Source: Syngnathus acus
Taxonomy: Eukaryota; Chordata; Actinopteri; Syngnathiformes; Syngnathidae
Length of the DNA: 64,000 nucleotides
NCBI RefSeq assembly: GCF_901709675.1
Contig: NC_051097.1
Coordinates: 9,340,039 to 9,404,038 of the forward strand
Direction of reading: 5' to 3'
In this document: piece after piece, positions 26,351 to 38,626 of the stretch
Layout of the letters: every line of letters starts with the position of its first letter
How positions within the stretch are numbered: the stretch's first letter is position 1
Made by a program: the position numbers and the translations under genes
The notes under the pieces: model-generated
Told to the model about the DNA's origin: nothing
What the model saw: only the letters and a program-made list of their open reading frames with translations
The model's database searches: none

Positions 26351-29300
26351 ATATTTTATATTTATTTTATTTATTTTTTTTTCACTTATTTTCCATCATC
26401 TAGTCACTAAAGATGGGGGCAGGAGAATTGGGGAGCCCTGAAGTGGGGATTGCTATAGTGTAGTCTTCAGGCCCGAGGCCACACGGGCATATTGTGTGTG
26501 TGTGTGTGCATGCACACACACAAAACCAAACAGCTACGTGAATATGGGAGTGTCAGAATGAGGCGTAGTCGCACACATGCTCAGCCCATATGTGTGAATG
26601 AATGAACGTGTGCATGTGTGTGCGCCTGTGAGTATGTGTGTAAACAGAGGCCCCTGGCCAGGCCGCACGTTATTGATGCTCCCGCCTGGGGGTACGTCGG
26701 GGGGAAATGGATGCACGCGCACGCGTGTACACGAGGGTCACGTCGTGTCGTCAAACGGCGGCGGGTGAAAGATGGCCGGCGCCGATATGATCAGTCATCT
26801 GTTGATCAAGATGTACTGCCGCCGCCAAGTCGGACTTTCTCTCACAATTTCACTTGCTCTCTTTGTTCGTCTCCCGCCGGGTTGTTCATTTGCTTAGAAC
26901 TTGAACTTATTTGCTTCTCTGTGAGGATTCGCCACTTTTCAGCCAGGAGATTTTTCCCCTACAATTTTAAACTGATGCATCAAACACAACAGATATTTGT
27001 TCAAGGTGTTTTGATGGGGTTTAGGTCGGGGTTCTTAAGCCCAAGTTCCGTCATTATTGATACTTTGATGCGACTTGTTGAAAATTCAATTCCGATCAAC
27101 GGTGGAAGTTAATTATTCTACAATTCATTCCTTTTTTTTTTTCTCTACCCCCTTTACCCTTTGTCACCCTAAGTAACATCAGCTGAGATATTGTTTCCTC
27201 AAGTCTCTGATGTGACTTTAGTGGTTTACTGGTATTGATATCCCACCATGTCTTCATTTTCTTCACATTCATTTTTTTTTTTTTTTTACATGTGGCTCAA
27301 TATTGTTCTCCCGTGTCATCTCTTTCTCTTCCACCTTAGCCCTTCCTGCTCCTTTCATTAAAGTGTCGCATTACATGTTTGCCTATGGAGACCTACAACA
27401 TGCCAGCAGTAACACACACGCACACACAACACACACACACTGCGGTAAGTAGGTACGGTAATGCGTTTTAGAAACAGTGGTTAACAGTAAAACACCAGTC
27501 CAAAGTGCTCTGCTCTGCGGTGAATAGCTAATGGACTACAGAGACTTTGTTTCTTTAAACTTAAGGTGTTGTTATTTTCTGTGGTTAAAAGATAATGGAG
27601 GTTCACGATGTGGTTAAGTGCCATGTGGATGTCAGGGGAACGGGCGGTCAGAACATTCTGAAAGTTAGCCACTGCTTTAAATATAATGTTTAAAAAAAGA
27701 AAAATATCTTATATTTTTCTAAATCATTTTAAAAAATACATATATTTTTTAAAAACAAAATTTCATGTAATAGAGCAGCAGCCATTTTTGTAATTTTTTA
27801 TTTTTTTTTATAGCTGCAACTCTGTGTGATGACCTTCAAGGCCAACTGGAACCGCTAACATTCTACAAACGGCAAATAAGATACAGCGGATCCATAATAT
27901 AAGGTAAAATCACACTTTTGCTTCTTACTGAGAGTGAAAAGCCAGTCAATTTCTCAAACCACCCATTTTGCATAAATAACAATAGAGAGGCTAAAGCGAC
28001 AATCTGTTTTGAATAAGCTACATCCTGATTTGTAAAAAATTATTCTAAATTGTAAAGTGGGGCAGAGCATGCAGTGTGCAAGCATTGCACAGTGGGCAAC
28101 AGATACGTCTCATCTCGACAATGTGTGGTTAGAGTCAAGACCAACACAGGTCAGTGCGCCCTGACCCCAACTGATGCATAATGCAGCCGTTCTGACCACA
28201 CTTAAGTTTATAGTGGACTTAAATGATCGGCGCTGAGAAGGAGAGGTCCAAGCACTAAGAGGTCTGAATGATGCTTTAATGAAGGTGTACAACTGTGATT
28301 GGTTATGAGGATGTTAGTGTGTCTGCACGCTGCACTTTACATGATGGCCATTTTGGAGTCTGACGCTTGTGGAGTAGACTATAGTAAAATAACTCGTATC
28401 ATGTGACAGGTAATTTACACAGAATTATTTTGTCACATTATTTGGAGCTTAGCCTTTCAGGTTGCTAGCTTAATGCAAACTCTAATTAGCATCTATGCTG
28501 CAGTGATTTAACCCTTAAATCAACCCGACTGAATATAAATAGTCAAGCAACACAGTCATATATTCTTCATCCTCTGCTTTGCTTCGAACGACTGATATTA
28601 GTGCCGTACTGATGAGCTTAGTCCCACTTGACTTATAGGCATGACATGCCTCACTGGACAGGGCTGTTGTGGGATTCATAATAATGCCTCAATATACTGA
28701 TGTATGTATGTTTTATACTGCCCCCAAGTGCCCAAGACTGGAACCGATTAATGGGATTCCTATTCATTTCAATTGTAAAAGATGATTTGCAATACGGGTG
28801 TTTTCAACGAGGTCACGAAATTGATTAAACTCGTATCTCAAGCCACCACTATATCTTCCACTTTTGTCCCCTTGGAGAAGTAAAATAATTTGTCATCTTT
28901 CACCCGGCTCCTTGTTCCGTCACTCACTTTGTGCATTTGTCCTATGCCAATACGTTGTATCATGAAGGGAACCCTTGTGGTTCTTTGTTCACCCTCCTCC
29001 TTAGTTCTAAAGTGTCTTGTCTGGACTTGTAAACAACTATCATATCTAGCCTTCTTAAATAGCCATCGCATTACACACACACACACACACCAACAATCTC
29101 ATCAATGTTTCAGAGGCCAGGCTAAGTATCATCTAGCTATGCACCATAGCTCGTCCTCACTTATTTACATCCGGCTGCCCCCGCGCCACTGAAACCTCAA
29201 CAGCAACATCAATGATTCATAAGTCAATGTTTTAGCAAAATGCATTCCTGCTCTGTCAATACAGAAGAGAACAGGAGGGATGGCGATGGAGGGAACGGAC

Positions 29301-29689
29301 AAAAAGGCAGGAAGGAGAGAAAGAAAGAGGAGAAAATGAAAGGGATGGATGATGTACTCTTTAGATTTCACTCGAATATGACCCACCTCTCCCCTCGGGG
29401 TTTCAATTCAATTTCAGACATTTAAATATTGATTTTTGAACATGCACCTGCCTTTTAAAATGGTGCATTTTATGCTGCGTGTGTGGTTTTGTGGGCTACA
29501 ATTACAGATGTAGATACATGACCTGCATTTTTATTTTTTTTTTATATAATTAATTTTCCTTTTTTTTTGTACAATCAGAAAAAAAAGTTGCACATATATT
29601 TTTCTTTGTAGAGTAACATGCAAGTCAATAGACTTGGTGGGCCTTGACATTGACTTGTTTCAAGGTAGCAAGGACGACGCACGGCGGCG

Positions 29690-29850
29690 GCTGCCGTGTT
29701 GCTCTCCCGTTCTGGTTTTGCTGTCTCTTTTTCTGTCATTTGGCGCCCAGGGTGAAATTATGATAATAAGAGAAAGGAAAAGCTATTACTGTGGCTGCTC
29801 TCTCATTATGTAAATGATATTAAACGGGCCCTCTTTTGCGTGCTGGTGTG
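29690..29850. promoter_or_regulatory. candidate conserved noncoding block
   Basis: Low-repeat sequence including TTGGCGCCCAGGGTGAAATT, ATGATAATAAG and CTCATTATGTAAATGATATT. The motifs resemble E2F-like, homeodomain and POU sites. Inference from composition only. Confidence 0.25.
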
Positions 29851-29999
29851 TGCGTTTTCCCCGCGTATGTGAGCCTGAACCGCCATGAGCACGCGTTTTC
29901 AATCTGCGTGCATGTGTTTGACCATTTGTTTGAGTGGAGGCATGTTGAACTATTAGTGTGTGTGTGTGTGTTTTAAATGCATGTGTGTCCAGAGGCTAC

Positions 30000-30180
30000 C
30001 AAGGCTAATCTCCCCGTAGTGATTACAAGGTGTCAAACTCCCCCACATTGATTATGACATGTTAATTACACACCATGTTTCCTCCACCTGCTCGGATGAC
30101 ACAACAAATTCAGTATTAAACGGCGCTCTTCGCCCGAGGTCGTCATCGAAGCCAGCTGAGGCGTCGTAATGCTTTGAAAA
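30000..30180. promoter_or_regulatory. candidate conserved noncoding block
   Basis: Balanced sequence with GTAGTGATTACAAGG, ACATTGATTATGACATG and GTTAATTACACACC, which are homeobox-like cores closely spaced. No ORF or repeat explains it. Confidence 0.25.
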
Positions 30181-30720
30181 GTTTCTGTCATTTATAAAAA
30201 TGCGTCTTGTTATATTTTTTTTACAGTTAAAGTAGAAAACAAATTGTTAGATATAGAAGAACCAGTGAAGTAATTGAAAAAGAAAAAACAAGATGAACCT
30301 AGTACAACTAGTTAAAGTAGAGGTTTGCAGTGTTAAAATTAGTTTTGAGATTTAAATTTAGCATCAGGATGCTCATCCCCCTCCTTGTGTATTAGCTCCG
30401 CCCCCGCACGAATGTCTGATTCTCAGAATTTGACCCTAAACATCACAGGCTAGATTGTTTCCACCTGGCTAAATTATTTCTATTACTATAAAAAATATCT
30501 TAATTCAAGTTACAAGAGTAATACAAATCCAGAGCAGACAACTTTTTGAACATTTTGGAATTGGTAATTAAATGCAGACTTGTGGTGATAATCAATGATT
30601 ATAATATTCACGTGATTAGGACCTTTTTGACTAATTCTCACTATCGCTGCCTGTGTTCGAGCTTTTCTATTCATTTGTCGAAGTGATCTTGATTGCATGA
30701 GCACTTTAATGTGTTGCCGC

Positions 30721-30721
<1 letters not shown>

Positions 30722-30768
<47 letters not shown>
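30722..30768. repeat. (GT)n microsatellite
   Basis: About 23 GT units, uninterrupted apart from the last few bases. Confidence 0.97.
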
Positions 30769-30771
<3 letters not shown>

Positions 30772-32551
30772 CTTCGTGGTCTATCCGTACTCTACTCCAT
30801 TGCTTGTTTATAGCTTCATACCACAGGTCCTTTGGGATTTATAAATATTGATTGTTTCAAAGGATAGATAGATGCTTGATAGTCTGTCGGGGTCTTGGGA
30901 ATACGCACTCGCGCACACACAAACTCGCCTTGATGTGTTTATCTGTGACGCTGAAGCCAATAAAAATTGAGCTTGATCCTAAAACGAAGAAAAATGCTGC
31001 CTTTGTGATTAGAAATGTTCGTATGCTCGTGACATAAATCCCGTCTGGACGTATATGTCGTTCCGTACCAGGCCCAAGTTCACTGATTTAAAGATTAATT
31101 GACTAACGACGGAGACGATGAAATTTATCGACGATGCAGTGACGGCTGACAAGGATGCCATCTTTCAATTAAGAGACGATTACTTATAGACGAGGCTAAA
31201 GGTTAAATTCATTTTAATAGGAAATGATCCAAATTCATTCAGCAACAGAAAAAATAATACTTAGTGAGTTTTTGTGTCGGCACTTGGCTAAACGCAAAAT
31301 CTATTTTATATAACTTTAAGAAATCTTCAGTTCCACTCGAACGTAAGAGCCAAGATTTTCCGAGATGTAATTTTCCTCCATGTACGTAGAAGACGTCGTG
31401 TACAAATTCTCGGAATGACAGGACTGCTTCTCAGAGCCTACAAAAGATTGAATGGAGGCACGGCTAAAAGCGCAGCCAGACCCACTTGAGGAGAGCGAGT
31501 GGATGAACCGGAATAATAAGACGGCGAGATCAGACGCCGTATATTGGCGATCCCATCTGGGCCCCGAGGCATACTTCTTACACACTTTCTAAAAGCTCCT
31601 TTGTGTATGTGCTTGTGGGAATACTATCACGAAAAATCAAAAGACAAGTCTTTCTTGGTTCAACTTGGCCTTTTTTTTTTTTTTTTTATATATTTTCCTT
31701 ACAAACTTTTAAAAATATAACTTCAGTATTTCCGCAACATGCATGCACTCGGGGCTGACAATGAGGCACTCTAAAGTGTCCGTTGTATCTGTAAGCCACA
31801 CGCTGGTCCAAGGTCCAGGTGTCTACATATGTGAGTTGCAAAAAGTGTGTGTGTGTATGTGTGTGTGGCTCGTGTGCGTGTTCCAGCTCATTTCTCACGG
31901 TATGTGTTAGCGTCTAATTCCCGGTGACAGATAAGTGGTCCAAGCAGAACTGTGTCAGTTCTGTTTAGCCGGGACACGGCCCCTGGAAATAAGACTTAAG
32001 TCATAACCACACACACAGCAATTGTCCTGCACTCTACACACACGACATGCACGATCCAAAAGAACAAAAATGTGCGGACACCTCCTTGCGGTAAAACTCA
32101 CGCTTCGAATGGATGTGTAGAAAATTGGTGGCGCTTGGACATGCACACTGTGCGAGAAAACAACTTATTCAGTACCTGTCACCTCCGCTTAATAAATAAC
32201 AATCTAGTTTGGTATGTGTTGGAAAATAACTTTAAAGTGTGTGTGTATATATATACAGTTGTCCATTTGCGTGTATGTGTGGGTGAGATTGGAGGAGGCA
32301 AAAAAAACAAATGACGGGAGAGAGGCCTTGAGCGGACAAGCGTCGCTATCTAGATTAACCATCTCGTCGGTGTGGTCCGGCCCCTTAATGAAAACCAATC
32401 GAGATTCACTCGGCTTTAATGAACAACACACGCACCTCACAGCCTCAATTTAAACCTGCAATGAGGCCTTGTCACTCACTGACTTGGTGTGTGTGTGCGT
32501 ACGGGTAGCTATGCGCATTGGGATTGTTATTTTCTTTCTATTTCCTTCTTT

Positions 32552-32554
<3 letters not shown>

Positions 32555-32593
<39 letters not shown>

Positions 32594-32795
32594 TTATTTA
32601 CATATATATTTATTTACATATATATTTATATATATTTATTTACATATATACATATATATTTATTTACATAAATACACATATATATATATTATATTTTATA
32701 TAAAATACTGAAAATATTTCTAGATCATTTATATTTATATATACTTATTTATATACATATATATTTATTTACATACACATCTATATTATATTTCA
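32555..32795. repeat. (AT)n and TATTTATTTACATATA compound repeat
   Basis: An AT dinucleotide run grades into a higher-order repeat of roughly 17-18 bases (ATATATTTATTTACAT) repeated several times, then diverged copies to about 32795. Open frames across it (poly Tyr-Ile) are artefacts. Confidence 0.9.
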
Positions 32796-32859
32796 TGTAA
32801 AATATTGAACATATTTCTAGATAATTTATGTATGTATATATGTACCTTATTCCTATTAG

Positions 32860-33180
32860 CATCTCAGGCGGCTAATTGTGACATAGCAACGATGCAGCTA
32901 ATGGCAGGAAGGTCTAATTACGAGGCGGCACCGACTGCGCTGCTGCAGGCGCCATCCGTCATGCTCCGTGTTGATACTGTCTCTGGCCTCATCCACGCTT
33001 GTAATCACGCTCTGTCTCCGCTGCTATTTGTCATCCTCTATGGATGGCTGCCTTTGTACTAATCACTCCTGCTACAGCCGCTAAGCAGCGCCTAATGGAC
33101 TCATCCCGGAGAGTTTATTATCAAGGCTCACGTTACTTACTTCCTTATTTCGCTGCAATTAAAGCCGTGTCAACATATAA
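32860..33180. promoter_or_regulatory. strong candidate conserved noncoding element
   Basis: An abrupt change from AT repeats to complex, balanced sequence of about 320 bases: GCGGCTAATTGTGACATAGC, AACGATGCAGCTAATGGCAG, GGTCTAATTACGAGGCGGC, GCTTGTAATCACGCTCTGTC, TACTAATCACTCCTGCTACA, GCAATTAAAGCCGTGTC. Many TAATT/TAATC cores in a repeat-free block are typical of developmental enhancers. One frame is open across most of it, but the translation shows no known domain and no splice sites that would make it an exon. Confidence 0.4.
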
Positions 33181-35615
33181 ATTGTGCAGGTTTTGAAAGA
33201 TGATCTAACTTCCTAGTCAATTTAAATAATCTAAGTGTAACACAAGTTATAATGCAAGGAGATGTTTTGTCCTCATCCCTTCTTCTATTCTGTTTTCTCC
33301 TCGCAGCCATCTTTTATTATTCCTTTCATTGTTCCCAGAAGCCTCAGGGCTAGTCCATCGGTCTGATGGCTCCCAGCAGGAGGGAGGACTTAGGATGCAT
33401 GACTACCGGAAACACGCATAATGCTAAATAATATACTATTTCGCTGTGTTAAGTAGGGTTGTTAAAAAGTAAACGTCGTGACACCGGTCAAAACTCTTTG
33501 TTTTTGTTGTGCATCGTCTCAGTTGTAAAATTTTGATTCATGGTGTTTTGAGGTACTTGGCCGCACGGGCACTGTTGACTCACTCACCACTCATTTGCAG
33601 GAATGTTTTTGTTTCTTGTTCAAATAATTACAGTCAGGCCAATTAATTGGCGGGATGATTATTGCATAAGCGATGTTTTTACTTTTTGGCTGCATGGAGG
33701 TTCTGTTGCGCTGCTCCCTTACTCACACTGACTCATCGGAGAACAACAGTGAGAGGAGCTGCTTTATTAAAATATGTTTATTGATATAGCATTGCAAAAA
33801 AAGGGCTTTGGATTATTATCCGTTCTTATCTGAGCTACGACATTATGTACTATTGATATATTGTCTGTCTATATATTTTGCTTCACCGTTTGTGGTCACA
33901 CATACAAAATTTTACACAAAATTTCACATAATTTCATTGGCAATGCAAATCCGAATGTTCTCACTTGCCTTAATTTTCCTACTGTCAATTATCGAGTAGT
34001 GCCTTTCGCCAATGTCTGGAAATTGCGACACTCCTCCTACTTTCAATCTCGCCCTTGCGTGAATTTATACAGCTGTACGTCGAACATTTTCTTCCAAATA
34101 ACGCTGCTGTTCTTGTCACTTAAGGTGGGCGAGCATCACTTGCAGTAAACGACTCCTGCAAAGTGATTGTGTACGCACAAAACACTAGTTGTGTGTTGAT
34201 CTCATTTTGTGAGCTTTGCTTGCACTGCATTGCAAAGTAATAAAGAAGAGCGTCGTTTTCTCACCCAGCTTAGTAATTACGGGAGCGGCGTGATGAGAAG
34301 GTTTTCTCTAGATAGACTAGATTGGCCATTCATTACCAGCGCCACACACACACGCGTGCACACACACACACCCAGCTGAGGAGAGACAATGGAGGGCAGG
34401 CTGATTCAATCTGGGCTTGTACTTACAGAAAACAATGAGATAATCAAGTAGAGCATTACACTGCACACAGCGCAGGGCTAAAAGAAAGAGTGTGCAATAT
34501 TCTTTATGAAAAAAAAGAAAAATGCAATTTAACAGCTGACAAAATGGCTGTGTAATGTAAAGTTGTTATCGGAGCGCAATCCTGTGTCTTTTTTTCCGGC
34601 CTCTAAATTGATACGTATTTGATTCCAGCCCCCCCCAAACCGGCACCCGCTGGGGAGCCTTTTTAGATTTTACGCTTGGATATATCTGTTTAACTCCGCA
34701 TTTACTCCTCAGACAACACAATGACACACACATGCACACACTTAACACATGGGGTGGGGGGGGGATGGCGCCCCTCTGTCTCGAGAGAATTTGACAATGC
34801 AATAAAAGACAAAAGGCTGAAGGAGCGAAGGGGAGATGCGTTTATTGGGGTGTAAGACGTGCTGATTTCTTAAAGCGAGCGGAACGTGTCCCGTTTACGA
34901 AATTTGACAAATTAGAAATTTAAAAAACAAATGGAAACCATCTTGCACATTTTTTATTTATTTATTTATTTTAGTGAAGCTTTTTTAGTGAAGTTCATAC
35001 TGTTTTCTTTAATTTACTATTTTAAAAAAATATATATAAATTAAAAAAACTAATAAATAAATAAAAATAAAATTATGCATCCATCCTTTTGTAACCAGAC
35101 AAGAATAATCATTTTAAAAAGCTTTTTTTTTTAATTTGGTTAACCTGTAGATTGCCATTTTAATTAAAAGGTGATATCATTCCCAAAGAAAGTGCTAAAC
35201 AGATGTCACACCTAATTGATCTATAATGCCTTTGGTTGCCATCAAGCAGGCGTGACCAAGAGAACATATCTATCGATCCCCCCCGTCATCAACCTCACCC
35301 TCTCGTTTGTCCACTCCCCTCTCTTGAACGCTACACCGAGGCCCGCCAAAGGTCAGAGGTCAAGGTTAGGGTGGGTCAGCTGTGTGACAGTGAAGAGTCG
35401 CACACCCGACCCGCCGCTTTTATTCCGTTTAAGCAGGTAGAAAGAATGTGGTCGTAATTTGAGATTGATTAGTGGAGCGCACCCCAGACAATTTGTGTGT
35501 GTGTGTGTGCGTGTGTGTCACAATGATGCATTTCAAAAGGTCCAATGGGAAAGCTGTCAATATCTCTGATCCAAACCAAGACAATTCATAGAATGGCCTT
35601 TGGCAAACACTGCTT

Positions 35616-35622
<7 letters not shown>

Positions 35623-35649
<27 letters not shown>
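35623..35649. repeat. (GT)n microsatellite, one of two close together
   Basis: A GT run with one TTTG interruption. A second shorter run lies at about 35493-35519. Confidence 0.9.
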
Positions 35650-36010
35650 CTAGACAAGTGACACACATTCAGAAGCTCGACCACATCAGCGAGCAGCAAA
35701 TTAAAACCATTCGTTGACATTTCATTGTCCAACTGTCCATTTCCGAGCTCATCTAGAGTGTTCCGGCCGTCCCTTCCCTTCCCTTTTCCGCCTGAGATCA
35801 AACAGCACACTTAAGACACTGTGATGCTCGCGCAAATCCCTCAGGTGATTATCAGATCTCCTCAGATCATCTCCGAGCCACCCACTGAATCTGATTTTGC
35901 CGTGCCTTTTTATTTATTGGCGGGCCCGTGACAATATGTTTTTCTTTACCGTTATCATAGACCACCTGAGAATTATATATTTATATAGCGATGTATATAC
36001 AAATATTTAT

Positions 36011-36188
36011 ATACCGTAATTTTCGGACTATAAGTCGCACCGGAGTATAAGTCGCACCAGCCATAAAATGCCCAGAAAAGTGAAAAAAAAACATATATAT
36101 ATGTATATAAGTCGCTCCTGAGTATAAGTCGCCCCCCCACCCAAACTATGAAAAAAAAACGCGACTTATAGTCCGAAAATTACGGTAT
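36011..36188. mobile_element. 178-bp palindromic miniature element, CGGACTATAAG family (copy 2)
   Basis: Exact 28-bp terminal inverted repeats (36011-36038 and 36161-36188) beginning ATACCGTAATTTTCGGACTA. Inside each arm is a second GAGTATAAGTCGC unit. The central AT-rich loop includes (AT)n. The element is inserted in TATA-rich DNA. Superfamily not assigned. Confidence 0.8.
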
Positions 36189-36439
36189 ATATGGATGTAT
36201 ACGTTTCTCTTTCTCCGAGTGCATCTTGACAAATGATATTAGATGTGTGTTGGTAGACTTTTTTTCTTCCCCGAGTGTGTGATATTATGGAGATCAGAAG
36301 CAGACTGGGAGCCTCAGAGGCTATTAGCTTATCCGTATTGTATCGAGATGAGGGTATGCGTACACATCTGCCGATGACACTTGAGAATTGAGATCTGTGC
36401 CGTCACATATGTTAATGCTTGTTTCCGTTATGTTCATTT

Positions 36440-36910
36440 GACAGCTCGCAGGCAAAATGTCGAGCTGTGGTAAAAGAACAGTAAAAACTGGGTTTTTGTT
36501 TTTTATGAGGAGTTTTTTTCGCCGAGGGTGTTATCGGCAACAAACTGTAAAATGTTTGCTTATGCGCTTTGCGAAATCAAAAGCAAATATGGGAGCGCTA
36601 ACATTACTCCAAGTCTCATTCAGCTCATTTTCTACAGAAGCCTCTCTTGTATTTTATCATCAGCGACTGTATCGGCAAGATTTAGTAAATCAAATGGTCC
36701 TTTGACAGTTCATTTGGTTTTCTTTGTTAAAGTTTCGGGCAGCGGGAATAAAGCGGCTTATTTGACGCGTGTCGCCAAATGTATTTCCCGCCCAATTACA
36801 GTGTCTCTTGATCAGCACGTTTGTTTTTTTTGTGATGAGCTGCTTTGTATTGTAACGGCAATCCCTCACGAGGCAGAAGATCTTGAGTCGATTGATGAAT
36901 CCGAATAGCA
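36440..36910. promoter_or_regulatory. candidate conserved noncoding element
   Basis: About 450 bases of complex sequence without repeats: GGTGTTATCGGCAACAAACT, GCAAATATGGGAGCGCTAAC, GCGGGAATAAAGCGGCTTAT and CGCCCAATTACAGTGTCTC. Two overlapping frames stay open (about 80 and 126 codons), but neither translation shows a known domain. A weak alternative is an unrecognised exon. Confidence 0.3.
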
Positions 36911-38424
36911 TCAAGCGGCAAAAAACAGCATTAACGACATAGCGAGATGTTAGAATGAAACAAAATGGTTCTTTTTTTTTTTTTTTTTTGCTGATGTTAA
37001 CAGCTTTTAACCGCCTCTGATTGGTGCGCCATCAGAAGTTACCGCATTTCACACTGCACAGATTCCTACTTAAAAGTCTCAAGAGCGCTAAATTATTTAT
37101 TGATGTCTCTTCTAATCTACATCTGGGTAAGGATGAGGATGGAGGAAGAAGGGTGCGAGTTGACAAGGGGAGCTGTTTGGGACCTGCCTAGCTAGCGCCT
37201 GAAGGAACTTGTTATTCATGCGCACTTGTTCACCTGCGTGTCTTCTGTAATGGGGCTCAGCAGGTAGTTGGGGGCGGGTCACAAAGTGGCAAGGAAGCAG
37301 TCGCAATGCGTAGAAGGAGCTTAGCGAGCATCGGCACCACTCTACACCGTATGATTTGGGTTCTCGTTGATCATGATAATAACTTGATATTTTTTATTTG
37401 GGTAAAAACGTTTGACGTGAAGAAAGAAAACAAATAAGTGATAACGATATTTATACAAGAGCCCCCAATGGCATAACAAAGAACTCGCTAGTAGGCAACT
37501 AGCCAACTCTACACTTCACTGACACCCACGTCACTCACCAGTCCAGGCCCCCCAAAAATAATATATGCAACTTACATTTTATTGTGTTAAATACTGTAAA
37601 AACATTTTATCTGATTAAATTTATTAATCTGTGAATGTTTTTAGCTATTCTATGCTATATTTATATTAGCTATGCTAGGCTATATTTAGCTGCGCTGTGG
37701 CATAAAAATGCTTCTCATCAAAACTCCAAATGGCTCATAGGTTTGTAAATCTAGTAAAAACCACTCAACACTTGTGATAAACTTGATACAGAATTATTCA
37801 ATGAGGCTTGATTTGCACAGAAAAATTCATCCATTCATAGATGGCTTGGATCATGCATGCTGCTCTAGTCACGTCTCCGGCCTTCAGACTGCAAAGACTT
37901 CCACGTCTCTGAATCTGTTGTTCGAGTGAATCATGACCAGGTTTGAAGCATCGCCTCGACCTTGCGCTTTGAATCATTGAACGAAGTCCTCCCCACCGAT
38001 CGGTTGGATGAAGTTCGAGGAAAAAGTAGTGCGCTCATTTACTTTCTGTTGTGTAGAGTGCACAAGGCGTGTGTGTGTTGGGGGAGCTTTGGCTCTGGCC
38101 CATGTTTCTCCCTCTGCTGTTTATTGAGGGCCTTGTTCAGGGCCCGGGTATTGATTTCTGCCGGGATGAGATGGGCTAGTCCTGGAAGACTCTGTGACGA
38201 ATGGATAAGGAGGAATGGAGGGATAAGTGGAGGAATGTAGCTCTTGTCCCACTACAGAGGCTTATTGAATTCTCTTCAAATGTTAACTTGATCTCCTTGG
38301 CCTTTCCTCTTAAGTCTCATTTTGATTGGAGAATCCAAAAAACCAACAAGAAATGGTTCCATGTAACTCATCGTATGTGTCTTAAGTCCCGCCCCCAATT
38401 TGACGCACAAAAACTTTGTGTGAA

Positions 38425-38626
38425 ACTGAGAATAAATGTGTTTCGCTAGCTTAATTGCTAGCGTAATTTTAGCATCAACGGAGCCCCTCTCTTGAATTTC
38501 GAACGTTTCTTTTGACACACCGAAACTCGATGTGTGTTTGTGAGAAACTGAGAATGAATTGCTTAATTGCTAAGGTCATTTTAGCATCGACGGCGCTCCT
38601 GTCCTGCGTTTCGAATGTTTCTTCGG
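38425..38626. repeat. diverged tandem duplication, period about 122 bp
   Basis: ACTGAGAATAAAT...GCTTAATTGCTA...ATTTTAGCATC...GAATTTCGAACGTTTCTT (38425-38514) is repeated with substitutions at 38547-38626. Divergence is clearly higher than in the duplication at 42.3 kb. No open frame spans it. Confidence 0.75.

Larger units (their letters stand above)
26351..32554. other. noncoding stretch with microsatellites and two candidate regulatory blocks
   Basis: Contains TG/CA-rich patches (26490-26640, 27415-27440, 29074-29090, 29956-29971), the (GT)n at 30722 and balanced blocks at 29690-29850 and 30000-30150. Open frames here are short, unrelated to known domains and lack plausible splice partners. 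Confidence 0.5.
32796..36010. other. noncoding stretch: regulatory-like block, then unique sequence and GT repeats
   Basis: Besides the block at 32860-33180 it holds AT-rich unique DNA, AT-rich low-complexity sequence at 34940-35075, and the GT repeats at 35493 and 35623. No supported exon. Confidence 0.5.

Noticed and set aside
32469-32711. Tyr-Ile-rich membrane-like open frames
   Set aside because: Translations of the (AT)n/TATTTATTTACATA repeat.
36528-36908. 126-codon open frame on the plus strand
   Set aside because: No known domain. It overlaps a different open frame and reads better as a noncoding conserved-type block.
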